Shown here: piece by piece, positions 1 to 5,827 of the stretch
Layout: each line of letters begins with the position of its first letter
Numbering within the stretch: position 1 is the stretch's first letter
Program-made: the position numbers and the translations under genes
Origin: Fidelibacterota bacterium
GTDB taxonomy: Bacteria > Marinisomatota > Marinisomatia > Marinisomatales > TCS55
Reading direction: 5' to 3'
Length of the DNA stretch: 8,123 bases
Assembly (NCBI GenBank): GCA_002725545.1
Contig: PBPW01000106.1
Span: 1-8,123 of the forward strand
The notes under the pieces: generated by a model
Told to the model about the DNA's origin: nothing
The model's database searches: none
What the model saw: the letters and a program-made list of their open reading frames with translations, nothing else

Positions 1-1
1 A

Positions 2-1273
2 AGAAAAGAATTTAGAGAGGCTTTACCAAATCCTTTAGTTGGTGAAAAACCAGAAATATCAGTAAGTGTTTTTACACCTCCAAAAGAAGTTGAAGTTCCT
101 GAAATAATAGAGATTGATACCGCTGATTGGCCCACAAAAGCGATCGAAACTGAGATAAGTGAACTAGAGGAATCCCCCACCCTTGAGACAGGGACAGCTA
201 TTAAAACAAAAGAAAAAAATATTATCACCGCTGGAGGAACAGAATTGGAAGATCCAGACCCTGCGTCATTGGGACAAGGGTTAGGAAAAATAGATTGGAA
301 AGCTCTTGAATCTAAAGACTGGTATAAAGGAATGTTTGGTGTGCCTGCTATACAGCAAGATGGTTCAGCAGAAATAAACATGACAGAGCCAGACGAAGTG
401 ATGAAACAGGTTCTTGGTTATGGAGGAAGATTTCTTACAACTGATTCTAATGATCCTTTGTTTGAGGTAGCTGAAATACTTCGCAAAGCTGCTGTTGAAG
501 AATGGGATGAACTTACACTTAAAGAAGCTTTGTTCCCTACTACTTGGTGGCAAAATACTGCTCCTAGAGCTAGAAATTTGCAAAAAACAGAATCGGTTGA
601 TCCAGCTAAAGCAAAAGCTTTATTAGCTCCTGCTTTGGAAAATGTTACAGAAACAGCAAATCAAATAGGCATAACATTAACCACAGAAAGAGCTTCACAA
701 ATTGCTAGAAGTTATTACATAGAAGAATGGGATGGTCCTCGTCTTCAAAACTATTTATTCATGGAAGCAGATTGGGATGTTGGCAAAGCAGGAGGGGTTG
801 TTCAAGACAACTATAGAGTTGTGGATATTTTGTCAAATGATTACATGGTTGGGCATTTAATAGATCCTTCCATACGAGACACGTATGCTAAGAGACTTGC
901 TACAGGTGAAGAAACAGAAGCAGGTTTAAGAGCAGAGTTCAGTAGAATGGCTGGTTCAGCATACGGTTTGATAGAAGATAGGCTTAATCAAGGGTATTCA
1001 ACTCAAGAAATAATGGCTCCTTATCGTATGGAAATAGCCAGACAATTAGACATTCTTGATAGTAATAGTATTGATTTTGTTAATGATGAAAAATATATGC
1101 CGTTTTTAACTAGTGTAGGTGAAGGTGCTGGAATGATGACCATTGGGGCTGTAGGAGAATACATAAGAAAAAGTCCAAAATTACGACCTTTATGGGAAAG
1201 AACAGATTCAGCTAAAAGAAATGCTCGTTCATTTGCAGACTTTGTTACTCAGAAATTCGGAGGGTTAGGTTAA
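2..1273 (+). CDS. Large phage virion protein, C-terminal part (5' end outside window)
   Basis: The frame is open from base 2 to the TAA at 1271-1273, giving at least 423 residues; the other two forward frames are stopped within the first 40 bases, so the gene very likely starts to the left of the window. The first ~90 residues are rich in E, P, T and K and look like a flexible linker. The rest is mostly helical, with no signal peptide or clear membrane segment. A motif of the form EEWD-x7-LF occurs twice exactly 75 residues apart (about residues 166-178 and 241-253), the first followed by a TTWW motif and a DPAKAKALL helix, which indicates an internal duplication. This helical style, with repeated W/DPA blocks, resembles long virion proteins of actinobacterial phages that are called minor tail, tape-measure-like or DNA-ejection proteins. 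That assignment rests on family memory. It is coupled to the next gene by a 1-base overlap. An internal TTG at 245 could be a second start. Confidence 0.75.
   Translation, partial: RKEFREALPNPLVGEKPEISVSVFTPPKEVEVPEIIEIDTADWPTKAIETEISELEESPTLETGTAIKTKEKNIITAGGTELEDPDPASLGQGLGKIDWKALESKDWYKGMFGVPAIQQDGSAEINMTEPDEVMKQVLGYGGRFLTTDSNDPLFEVAEILRKAAVEEWDELTLKEALFPTTWWQNTAPRARNLQKTESVDPAKAKALLAPALENVTETANQIGITLTTERASQIARSYYIEEWDGPRLQNYLFMEADWDVGKAGGVVQDNYRVVDILSNDYMVGHLIDPSIRDTYAKRLATGEETEAGLRAEFSRMAGSAYGLIEDRLNQGYSTQEIMAPYRMEIARQLDILDSNSIDFVNDEKYMPFLTSVGEGAGMMTIGAVGEYIRKSPKLRPLWERTDSAKRNARSFADFVTQKFGGLG
233..247 (+). promoter_or_regulatory. Shine-Dalgarno site and TTG: possible internal start
   Basis: GGAGG at 233-237 is followed by 7 bases and then TTG at 245-247, in the frame of the large virion gene. 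The spacing is ideal for initiation. Because the frame is open for 81 codons upstream to the window edge, this is either an internal start for a 342-residue short form or a chance match inside Gly-Gly codons. Confidence 0.3.
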
Positions 1274-2928
1274 TGGCATCAGATAATGAAATAACTTTTC
1301 AACCTATTTTTAAAGGACAAAAAACCAACAACCCTGAAGAAATAGCTCGTTTAGCTTCTGAAGGGGCAGAGTATGACCATGACTTTTTAAGAAGTCGTGG
1401 CGGCAGTTGGCGAGATCCTTTTACTGGGGTGCAGATAGGACAAGCTGTTGATTGGACTGGCGTGTCTCAAATGGCAACAGTTGGAGCAGGTGGGCAACTT
1501 ACAACAAGTCCCAATGTTCCTTTTGGTCATGTGATTGATCCAACTACAGGAGAATCTACAGGCACTTATCTTTCATGGGACAATGAAGGCAACAGGCTTG
1601 GTGACGTTATGGTTGCTGGTGATATTGTTAGTCCAGCTAAGGGAATGTCTGAAGAAGAGCTTTTAGATATTGCTGGTCGAGTGGCTATTGTTAATACTTT
1701 TCAGCAGGACCGTGTTGCTTTGATAGAGCAGTATGGTGATTACTTTTTAGAAGAAGTAGGCACAGATATTGTAGGTGGGTCTGTTAGTAAACTTGACGAG
1801 TTGCGTTTCAACTCTAGAGGCTATGATTTGTTGACAGGTGGGGTTCCTTCTTCTTACAGGGATGAAGATTATGTGTCTGTTGATGATGATGCGATGGCAG
1901 CAGTAGCAGGTAATTCAATGTCTTTAGCAATGATGAAATCCAACCTTGAAGTTTATGGAACTTTAGTCGGTCCTTATGATGCACAATATCGTGAAGCGGC
2001 TGGAATGGTTACTTCTCAAAGTGCTGTAGGTTCAAGTGCTGTTGACATGGGAGCAAATGAATCAAGTGGAACGCCTGAGCAAACTTTTAGTCCTAATGAA
2101 ACAGCCACAGGTATCCTTAGAAACACATTAAAAAATTATGGGTTAGAAAGTTTATTGAATGACAGTGCTTTAGATTTAGAAAATCTTTATGTTTCTCTTG
2201 ATGACATGGATGCAGTATGGGCAGCAGTAAGACAAAGTGCCACATACGCTACTCGTTTCCCAGGTATGGCAGGTTTATCAGCATTAGGTCGTGCGATTAC
2301 TGAAGCTGAATACATTACTTTAGAGACTTCTTACGCACAAACATTAAATGCGTATGGTATGCCTAAAACTTTTTATGATGGTCCAGAAGATTTTGGAAGT
2401 TTAATTGCTGGGGATGTTTCTCCTTCAGAGTTTGCTCAACGAGTTCAAACTGCATACGAAGCACAAAAATTAACCAGTCCAGAAGTTCGTACTGCTTTAA
2501 CCGACTATTATCAAATTACAGACGGTGATTTAACTGCCTATTATTTAGATCCGGAGAGAGCCACAAATATCTTTGAAGAACGTGAAAGATTAGGAACAGC
2601 CAAATTTAGTGCGATTGCTACCGAGTATGGTTCTCCTATCACACAACAAACCGCAGAAGCCTTACAGGAAGCTGGGTTTACTGAGACTCAAGCTCGTCGG
2701 GGATTCCAAAAAATAGCGCAGTCCACATTAGATGAAGAAACTGTTAGTGAACAGCTTCAAGGCGATGACATAACTTTTGACGACCTTACACAAGCAGAGT
2801 TCAACCTTGATCCGGAAGCTGCTCGTAGGTCAGAACAACGTCGTCAAAGACGATTAGCTGAGTTCAGCCAAACTGGTGGTCCTTTATTAACTCAAGGTGG
2901 TTATACAGGCTTGGGTTCAGCTAGGTAA
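1273..2928 (+). CDS. Second large phage virion protein (actinophage-type, probable internal/tail or ejection component)
   Basis: This 551-residue protein starts at an ATG that overlaps the previous stop (TAATG), with GGAGGG at 1259-1264 placed 8 bases upstream, so start and coupling are well supported. Residues 1-200 contain G/D/T-rich stretches, including a GHVIDPTTGE loop. Residues ~240-280 are a low-complexity S/T/N linker. Residues ~281-455 form a helical block with features I associate with actinobacteriophage virion proteins: LRNTLKNYGLESLL, ATYATRFPGM, EAEYITLETSY, a GMPKTFYDGPEDF element, a DVSP helix start and a GDLTAYYLDPERA element. The last ~40 residues are basic (RRSEQRRQRR) and then glycine-rich, perhaps a DNA- or partner-binding tail. 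No catalytic motif, signal peptide or membrane segment is seen. Its place beside another long helical protein and before scaffold and capsid genes fits a minor virion or DNA-delivery role. The exact role is unknown. Confidence 0.85.
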   Translation: MASDNEITFQPIFKGQKTNNPEEIARLASEGAEYDHDFLRSRGGSWRDPFTGVQIGQAVDWTGVSQMATVGAGGQLTTSPNVPFGHVIDPTTGESTGTYLSWDNEGNRLGDVMVAGDIVSPAKGMSEEELLDIAGRVAIVNTFQQDRVALIEQYGDYFLEEVGTDIVGGSVSKLDELRFNSRGYDLLTGGVPSSYRDEDYVSVDDDAMAAVAGNSMSLAMMKSNLEVYGTLVGPYDAQYREAAGMVTSQSAVGSSAVDMGANESSGTPEQTFSPNETATGILRNTLKNYGLESLLNDSALDLENLYVSLDDMDAVWAAVRQSATYATRFPGMAGLSALGRAITEAEYITLETSYAQTLNAYGMPKTFYDGPEDFGSLIAGDVSPSEFAQRVQTAYEAQKLTSPEVRTALTDYYQITDGDLTAYYLDPERATNIFEERERLGTAKFSAIATEYGSPITQQTAEALQEAGFTETQARRGFQKIAQSTLDEETVSEQLQGDDITFDDLTQAEFNLDPEAARRSEQRRQRRLAEFSQTGGPLLTQGGYTGLGSAR

Positions 2929-3369
2929 CTTCGTAGTCCCTTTTCTAGCAGTAACAAATTCGTCAGCAAGCACAGTTTTAAAACCTAAATCGTGAATAAA
3001 AATTTTCACGTAGTTGTCTTCATAGCACTCAACTACAAATCCTACTGAGCGTTTAGTCCCAGCTTTACGTTTAAGTTGCACACGTATATTAGTTCCAGCT
3101 TTTAAAATTCGTTGACCTTCACGGCGTATCTCTTTGACAGTTGCACGTTCTTCTGTAGTTTTAGTTACCCAATTAGACATACATAGATTAAGATTATGTC
3201 GGATAGCTTCTTCGGTTGTTAAACGCTTCCCGTTTAGAACATAAGTTGTCCCAGCAGCTATAGATTTAGCTAAAGTGCAAAACCCACAAATATAATTTCC
3301 ATATTTAGTTTTTCTTAAACATGGAGGGTTATTTAATTCAGGGAATTTAGATAACACATTCTCATTCAT
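2917..3369 (-). CDS. Minus-strand protein with four cysteines, unrecognised (possible metal-binding regulator)
   Basis: This 150-residue protein is read against all its neighbours. I place the start at the ATG at 3369-3367 rather than the in-frame TTG at 3384, because GGAG (3382-3379) lies 9 bases before that ATG and overlaps the TTG. Cysteines at residues 17, 28, 31 and 63 (C-x10-C-x2-C-x31-C), with a histidine at 58, could bind zinc or an iron-sulphur cluster. The spacing does not match WhiB proteins (C-x2-C followed by a nearby fourth cysteine), although WhiB-like genes do occur in actinophages. The middle (residues ~68-90) is a charged helix. The last ~60 residues alternate basic and hydrophobic positions, with GTNIRVQLKRK and GFVVECYEDNYVKIFI, as in a small SH3-like beta barrel. 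Its 3' end overlaps the convergent virion gene by 12 bp. An own promoter is likely since no minus-strand gene precedes it. Function unknown; a regulator or moron-type accessory gene is plausible. Confidence 0.75.
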   Translation of the reverse strand: MNENVLSKFPELNNPPCLRKTKYGNYICGFCTLAKSIAAGTTYVLNGKRLTTEEAIRHNLNLCMSNWVTKTTEERATVKEIRREGQRILKAGTNIRVQLKRKAGTKRSVGFVVECYEDNYVKIFIHDLGFKTVLADEFVTARKGTTKLPS

Positions 3370-3378
3370 TCTTCGATT

Positions 3379-3382
3379 CTCC
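3379..3382 (-). promoter_or_regulatory. Ribosome binding site deciding the start at 3369
   Basis: GGAG read on the minus strand lies 9 bases upstream of the ATG at 3369-3367. It overlaps the alternative TTG start at 3384, so it favours the 150-residue over the 155-residue form. Confidence 0.6.
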
Positions 3383-3391
3383 AATCGTTGT

Positions 3392-3419
3392 TGTATAACT
3401 ATTGTATCACCTTTGTCTA
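3392..3419 (-). promoter_or_regulatory. Candidate promoter for the minus-strand gene
   Basis: On the minus strand TAGACA (3419-3414) and TATACA (3397-3392) are separated by 16 bases and resemble -35 and -10 boxes. The predicted leader to the ATG at 3369 would be short and contain the GGAG site. A sigma-70-like match of this quality can occur by chance in AT-rich DNA. Confidence 0.35.
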
Positions 3420-3441
3420 ATTGGGCGGTGGATGCAAATGT

Positions 3442-3457
3442 ATTACATAAGTGTAAT
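3442..3457. repeat. Inverted repeat ATTACA-TAAG-TGTAAT in the divergent intergenic region
   Basis: Two perfect 6-base arms flank a 4-base centre. It lies between the divergent starts at 3369 (minus) and 3596 (plus), about 20 bases upstream of the candidate minus-strand promoter. Such dyads often serve as operators for dimeric repressors. As an RNA hairpin it would be weak, and it has no U-tract, so a terminator is unlikely. A role as an operator is inference. Confidence 0.35.
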
Positions 3458-3580
3458 TATTCTGCTACACTCAATAATGACTAAATAAACCAGGTGCTTT
3501 TTTGAAAGTGAAAAAAAAGACTGGAAATTATTTATGTCACCGCCATTGGCTCTACCTCCTGAGTCAATGTGAAATGGGAG

Positions 3581-3585
3581 AGGAG
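3581..3585 (+). promoter_or_regulatory. Ribosome binding site of the scaffolding gene
   Basis: AGGAG ends 10 bases before the ATG at 3596, and a GGGAG at 3576-3580 adds to it. A complementary CTCCT lies upstream at 3556-3560 and could pair with it, leaving a 20-base loop. Confidence 0.6.
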
Positions 3586-3595
3586 CGAGACATAG

Positions 3596-3856
3596 ATGGC
3601 TGAGGCAAATGATACTGAAGCAATCGAATTAGATGAAAACGGAGAACCGAAACGTAACTTTCGGAGAGTTCTTGAAGATAGAGCCGCTGATGCTGAAGCT
3701 CAAGTAGCTGAACTTCAGGCAAAACTACAAGGACTTGAAAGAGCAGAAGCGTTTCGTTCAGCAGGGATTGACCCTAATGACAATCGACAATCGTATTTTG
3801 TTAAAGGATACGATGGAGAGATTGATGCAGAGTCAATTCGTGTAGCAGCAATGTAA
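3596..3856 (+). CDS. Scaffolding-type protein, N-terminal part ended by an in-frame TAA
   Basis: The 86-residue product begins with an acidic stretch (residues 1-16, ELDENGEPKR), followed by a coiled-coil helix rich in A, E, Q and R (about 20-52, containing AEAQVAELQAKLQGLERAE), then an AGIDPNDNRQSYFVKGYDG element and the helix IDAESIRVAAM. The acidic start, coiled coil and place directly before a major capsid gene fit a capsid assembly scaffold. The AGIDP and YFVKGYDGE elements resemble the middle of such proteins in actinobacterial phages. A TAA at 3854-3856 cuts the gene in the middle of a helix, and the frame then stays open with similar composition to 4105. Whether the short form is functional is unclear. 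Start choice is supported by AGGAG 10 bases upstream. Confidence 0.75.
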   Translation: MAEANDTEAIELDENGEPKRNFRRVLEDRAADAEAQVAELQAKLQGLERAEAFRSAGIDPNDNRQSYFVKGYDGEIDAESIRVAAM

Positions 3857-4105
3857 GCTGGGTTTCTTGAAGAAATTCAAAATACCGAGCAAATTGCTCC
3901 GCAAGGAAGTGAGGTTCTCGAACCAGAGACCACAACTACACTTCATACGGAATTAGCTGCACAACAAAGAATTGCTGAAGCTAGTGTTCAAGGGCAACCA
4001 GTTGTTCCACCGGATTTAAATGAACAAATCCGTGCGACAACGAACGAACAAGAGTTGAAAACCCTGCTACGTTCTCAAGGATTCGAGGTCGATGTTCAAG
4101 GTTGA
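3857..4105 (+). pseudogene. In-frame C-terminal half of the scaffolding protein, beyond the TAA
   Basis: The frame of the preceding gene continues for 82 codons to a TGA at 4103-4105. The translation starts AGFLEEIQNTEQ, passes through a Q/E/T/P-rich linker and ends in a predicted helix pair (NEQIRATTNEQELKTLLRS) and GFEVDVQG. Scaffolding proteins commonly end in a short helical capsid-binding segment, so this half would be essential for capsid assembly. No ATG or GTG lies in frame, and the only TTG is near the end, so independent translation is unlikely. A full-length product would have about 169 residues, of which residue 87 is the interrupted codon. GAA or CAA changed to TAA by one base would explain the break. 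Readthrough, mutation and sequence error remain open. Confidence 0.75.
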
Positions 4106-4139
4106 TTAGCCTCTCGTTCCTAAAAGGATTTAATTAAAA

Positions 4140-5069
4140 ATGGCTTATACACAAAAATCAAGTGTGTCGTCAGATCAAGTAGCATTTGAGCAACTCGCTC
4201 ATTTCGCTCTGCGTAAGCAAGTTCTTCACGAAGAGTATGCAACCGTTAAAGCAACAAAGCAGTCCCATAATGGTTCTGGTGTTACTTTCACGATTTACAA
4301 TAATCTCGCTCAAGCAACTTCAGCTTTAACAGAGACTTCTGATGTCACAGCAGTCGCTCTAGGCGACAGCACCGTAACGGTGTCATTGGCTGAATACGGC
4401 AACGCAGTTGTAACAACTGCTGCGCTTCGTGGGCAGTCTTTCTTTAACGTAGATTCAGATGCAGCTAACATCGTTGGCTTTAACGCTGCTGATTCTATGG
4501 ATCAGGTAGTGGCTGATGTTCTATACGCTGGCACTAACGTCACGCACATTTCGCAGTCGTCAAGAGGCGCGCTTGTAGCGGGCAACGTAATCACTTCTGA
4601 CAGTGTTCGTGAAGAGGTAGCTGGACTTCGTTCGGCCGCAGTTCCAACATTTGATGGAAATGCTTACATCGGGTTTATTCACCCAGACGTAGCTTACGAT
4701 TTCATTAAAGGCACAGCCGTTACTGATCTTCGTAGCTTCCAAATACGTCAAGACGCAGATGGAGTCCGTAAGGGTTCTATTGGTATGTTCGATGGAGTTG
4801 ACTTCATTGAAACACCACGCGCTTTGCTCGTAGCTGATGGAGGTAACTCCACTGTTGATGCTTACGGCACAGTAATTATTGGACAGCAAGCAATAGCAAA
4901 GGGTTACTCTACCATGTTCGGTCCTGATCCTTCTGTTGTGTTCGGTCCTGTTACCGACAGCTTGCGTCGTTTCCAGCCTGTAGGTTGGTACACAATGTGC
5001 GGTTATGCCCGCTTCCGTGAAGAAGCGATTCGTCGTATCGAATCAGCTTCAAGTATCGGAGCTAACTAA
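4140..5069 (+). CDS. Major capsid protein, N4-gp56 family (HK97 fold)
   Basis: This 309-residue protein would form the icosahedral shell. Recognisable family features in order: the N-terminal SSDQVAFEQLAHFALRKQ helix (residues ~10-27), KATKQSHNGSGVTFTIYNNL leading into the extended-loop region (~37-56), the segment SLAEYGNAVVTTAALRG (~82-98), a central helix with NAADSMDQVVADVLYAGTN (~115-133), VREEVAGLRSAAVPTF (~156-171), IGFIHPDVAYD (~177-187), GMFDGVDFIETPRA (~215-228), and a C-terminal VGWYTMCGYARF segment (~281-292). No N-terminal pro-domain for cleavage is apparent, in keeping with a separate scaffolding gene just upstream. AAAAGGA at 4122-4128 lies 11 bases before the ATG. A stable hairpin follows 14 bases after the stop. 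Length and motif order agree with the family, so I hold this as the firmest call in the window. Confidence 0.93.
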   Translation: MAYTQKSSVSSDQVAFEQLAHFALRKQVLHEEYATVKATKQSHNGSGVTFTIYNNLAQATSALTETSDVTAVALGDSTVTVSLAEYGNAVVTTAALRGQSFFNVDSDAANIVGFNAADSMDQVVADVLYAGTNVTHISQSSRGALVAGNVITSDSVREEVAGLRSAAVPTFDGNAYIGFIHPDVAYDFIKGTAVTDLRSFQIRQDADGVRKGSIGMFDGVDFIETPRALLVADGGNSTVDAYGTVIIGQQAIAKGYSTMFGPDPSVVFGPVTDSLRRFQPVGWYTMCGYARFREEAIRRIESASSIGAN

Positions 5070-5083
5070 CACACACGTTGGTT

Positions 5084-5118
5084 TTAGGGTCGGGAGTCGG
5101 CAAGCCTCTCGACCCTAA
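5084..5118 (+). terminator. Stable hairpin after the capsid gene (terminator-like, no U-tract)
   Basis: Arms 5084-5096 and 5106-5118 form 13 consecutive pairs (one G-U at 5093/5109) around a 9-base loop. Outward, GG at 5080-5081 and TT can also pair with AACC if two Ts bulge. No T-run follows; the next bases are CCAGCAATTAG. It may be a leaky terminator, an RNA-processing or stability element protecting the abundant capsid mRNA, or a site needing a host factor. The structure is directly visible; the function is inference. Confidence 0.6.
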
Positions 5119-5145
5119 CCAGCAATTAGAGGTTAAGATAGAGTA

Positions 5146-5190
5146 ATGACTTACAAAGTAAAAAAACCTAAAAGACCGAGAGGTAGATAA
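5146..5190 (+). CDS. Possible 14-residue basic peptide
   Basis: ATG at 5146 opens MTYKVKKPKRPRGR, with nine basic residues of fourteen, ending in TAA directly before the next ATG (TAAATG). A weak AGAGG at 5128-5132 is 13 bases upstream, which is rather far. Its last codons contain the GAGAGG that serves as the ribosome binding site of the next gene. It may be a true micro-protein, a leader that couples translation, or chance. Confidence 0.35.
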   Translation: MTYKVKKPKRPRGR

Positions 5191-5373
5191 ATGGGAAAGT
5201 ATTCTTCTGTTGGCATCCTTACTCAACGTGGAACCTCAAAGAAAACAAAAGTTCGTAGAGATTCCGATGGCTCTGTCGGAGGAATCCAAACTGAACACTG
5301 GAGTGGGCAAATTGATGCTACTGTATCTCCAGAGTCAGTTGAGATGAGAGTCCTCCAGGGAGGCGTGGAATAA
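5191..5373 (+). CDS. Small phage protein of 60 residues, unrecognised
   Basis: The ATG at 5191 is preceded by GAGAGG at 5178-5183, 7 bases away, and the gene ends in a TAATG overlap with the next gene, so it is probably translated. The first 25 residues are basic and polar (GTSKKTKVRRDSDGS). The rest has EHWSGQIDATVSPESVEMRV, probably beta strands. There are no cysteines, membrane segment or signal peptide. Its place between the capsid protein and the conserved structural protein suggests a minor virion or assembly role, but I recognise no family. Confidence 0.65.
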   Translation: MGKYSSVGILTQRGTSKKTKVRRDSDGSVGGIQTEHWSGQIDATVSPESVEMRVLQGGVE

Positions 5374-5816
5374 TGGCTGTTACAGCAAGTGGGATGTTTT
5401 GTCCCACATTTTTAGATATTTTGGATGGCACACAGTTAGCGGTTAATACTGCTTCTGATTCATTCAAGTGTGCGATGATAACTAATTCATCCACACCAGA
5501 CTTTGACACTCACGATCATTGGTCGGATCTGTCAAGTAATGAAGTTTCCGGCACAAATTATACTGCCGGTGGCGTGGCTTTAGGTAGTGTCACGATGACG
5601 AGTGCTTCTGGTGCTTTGAAGTTTGATGCTGCTGATACGAGCTGGGCTACTTCTACTATTTCAAATGCGAGAGCTGCGGTCATTTATGACGACACTCTCT
5701 CTAATGATCCGTTGATTTGTCTAGTGAATTTCGGTTCAGATTATTCTAGTGCTAATGGTACTTTCCAAATCACTTGGAACGCTGCTGGTATTTGGACAAT
5801 CGACTTAACACCGTAG
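5373..5816 (+). CDS. Conserved phage structural protein (beta-rich, role uncertain)
   Basis: This 147-residue protein starts at the ATG of a TAATG overlap, with GGGAGG at 5358-5363 placed 9 bases upstream. The sequence matches a widespread phage family that I recall from virion gene clusters: MITNSSTPDFDTHDHWSDL (residues ~35-53), then NEVSGTNYTAGGVAL (~56-70), the FDAADTSWATSTI segment (~84-97), RAAVIYDD (~100-107), PLICLVNFGSDYSS (~113-126) and FQITWNAAGIWTIDL at the end. It is almost all beta strand, with no signal peptide, and is probably part of the tail, a fibre base or a capsid decoration. The fibre gene right behind it supports a place near the adsorption apparatus. The family membership is firm by motif; the location in the virion is inference. 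Confidence 0.8.
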   Translation: MAVTASGMFCPTFLDILDGTQLAVNTASDSFKCAMITNSSTPDFDTHDHWSDLSSNEVSGTNYTAGGVALGSVTMTSASGALKFDAADTSWATSTISNARAAVIYDDTLSNDPLICLVNFGSDYSSANGTFQITWNAAGIWTIDLTP

Positions 5817-5820
5817 GAGG
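5815..5820 (+). promoter_or_regulatory. Strong ribosome binding site of the fibre gene
   Basis: AGGAGG overlaps the TAG stop of the previous gene (5814-5816) and is followed by 7 bases before the ATG at 5828. It is one of the best Shine-Dalgarno matches in the window and suggests high fibre output. Confidence 0.8.
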
Positions 5821-5827
5821 TTTTTAA

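Noticed and set aside
3497..3519. T-run and A-run that could form a hairpin (CTTTTTT ... AAAAAAG)
   Set aside because: The stem is almost all A-T with a 9-base loop, too weak for a terminator; it is more likely AT-rich leader sequence.
3502..3530. TTGAAA as a -35 box for the scaffold-capsid operon
   Set aside because: At 17 bases downstream stands AAATTA, a poor -10 box; no other pair in 3400-3590 was convincing on the plus strand, including AATAAT at 3473-3478, which lacks a -35.
3857..4105. Second half of the scaffold as an independent gene
   Set aside because: It has no in-frame ATG or GTG and its only TTG is close to the end, so it reads as the continuation of the interrupted gene.
4560..4889. 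Minus-strand open frame of 109 codons within the capsid gene
   Set aside because: It lies wholly inside a confident capsid gene, has no ribosome binding site and no recognisable product. The same holds for minus-strand frames at 365-583, 5318-5509, 5839-6129, 6739-6978 and 7557-7877.
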